Shown: piece by piece, positions 30,128-30,216 of the stretch
Layout: every line of letters begins with the position of its first letter
Numbering within the stretch: the first letter of the stretch is position 1
Virus record (IMG/VR): IMGVR_UViG_3300025872_000213
Location: 1-30,216 of that record
Direction: 5' to 3' (one strand)
From: a virus
DNA length: 30,216 bases
The notes under the pieces: model-generated
What the model was told of the DNA's origin: nothing
What the model saw: only the letters and a program-made list of their open reading frames with translations
The model's database searches: none
Position numbers and translations under genes: made by a program

Positions 30128-30216
30128 AGGCGCTGGTCCGTAGCCATGCGGAGGGCGACGACTCGCACTTCTACGCCGTCGCAATGCAGGTCGCCGCACG
30201 CGCAGCGAAATCCGGA
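30106..30216 (+). CDS. AAA+ ATPase, N-terminus only (cut by window edge)
   Basis: An ATG follows AAGGAGG. The first 37 residues begin MATADQVKALVRSHAEGDDS and continue HFYAVAMQVAARAAKSG. This is, to my recollection, the conserved N-terminus of a bacterial AAA+ ATPase family often encoded next to a subtilisin-like (S8) peptidase. The catalytic core is outside the window. Only the N-terminal pattern supports the call. Confidence 0.55.
   Translation, partial: MATADQVKALVRSHAEGDDSHFYAVAMQVAARAAKSG

Overview
The window reads as part of a temperate, short-tailed (podovirus-like) bacteriophage or prophage of a GC-rich bacterium, most likely an actinobacterium. This rests on gene content and order: small and large terminase, portal, scaffold, coat protein, a connector-like protein, a tail hub/nozzle-like protein and fibres, with no long tape-measure gene. 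It also rests on the GC-rich coding, the frequent GTG starts, and the actinophage-type accessory proteins (GP88 family, Endo VII, DUF1599/Nmad1). All family assignments come from reading protein sequences by eye, without a database search.

Layout. (1) Positions 1-14114, all leftward: packaging and virion genes. Transcribed right to left, the order is TerS, TerL, three small unknowns, portal, small head/tail proteins, a glycine-rich fibre, a repeat protein, scaffold, coat, a small head protein, connector, hub and two fibre genes, the last cut by the window edge. Most neighbours overlap or nearly touch. (2) Positions 14115-18850: a divergent control region of unusual composition. It holds tiny zinc-ribbon genes, short operons pointing both ways, a GP88-family gene, strong terminator-like palindromes, a 97-bp tandem repeat full of inverted repeats, and four TTGACA-type promoters that share one leader box. 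(3) Positions 18851-20756: a tightly coupled rightward operon of small unknown, zinc-ribbon and membrane proteins. (4) Positions 20757-22300: a small HTH protein, a 5'-half-tRNA sequence that may be attP, and a tyrosine integrase. (5) Positions 22519-30216: a rightward replication, recombination and modification module. It holds a double-HTH protein, a Cas4/RecB-like nuclease, an SSB-like protein, a C5 cytosine methyltransferase, a RecA/DnaB-like ATPase, an archaeo-eukaryotic-type primase, endonuclease VII, a possible PD-(D/E)XK protein, a sigma-region-4-like protein, an Nmad1 protein, and the start of an AAA+ ATPase at the right edge.

How it may work together. The integrase and attP would insert the phage next to or within a host tRNA gene. 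Divergent promoters at 18.7 kb would split leftward and rightward early transcription. The primase, helicase-like ATPase, SSB and nucleases form a replication-recombination set that must borrow a polymerase, since none is visible here. Endonuclease VII would resolve branched DNA for the terminase. The signals least explained by ordinary annotation are a 13-bp directional DNA motif repeated in all three reading frames (17634-20283), the 97-bp palindromic tandem array (17337-17588), and the promoter-leader box used by four promoters. Together they suggest a phage-specific regulatory or partition system. No lysis genes could be identified with confidence.
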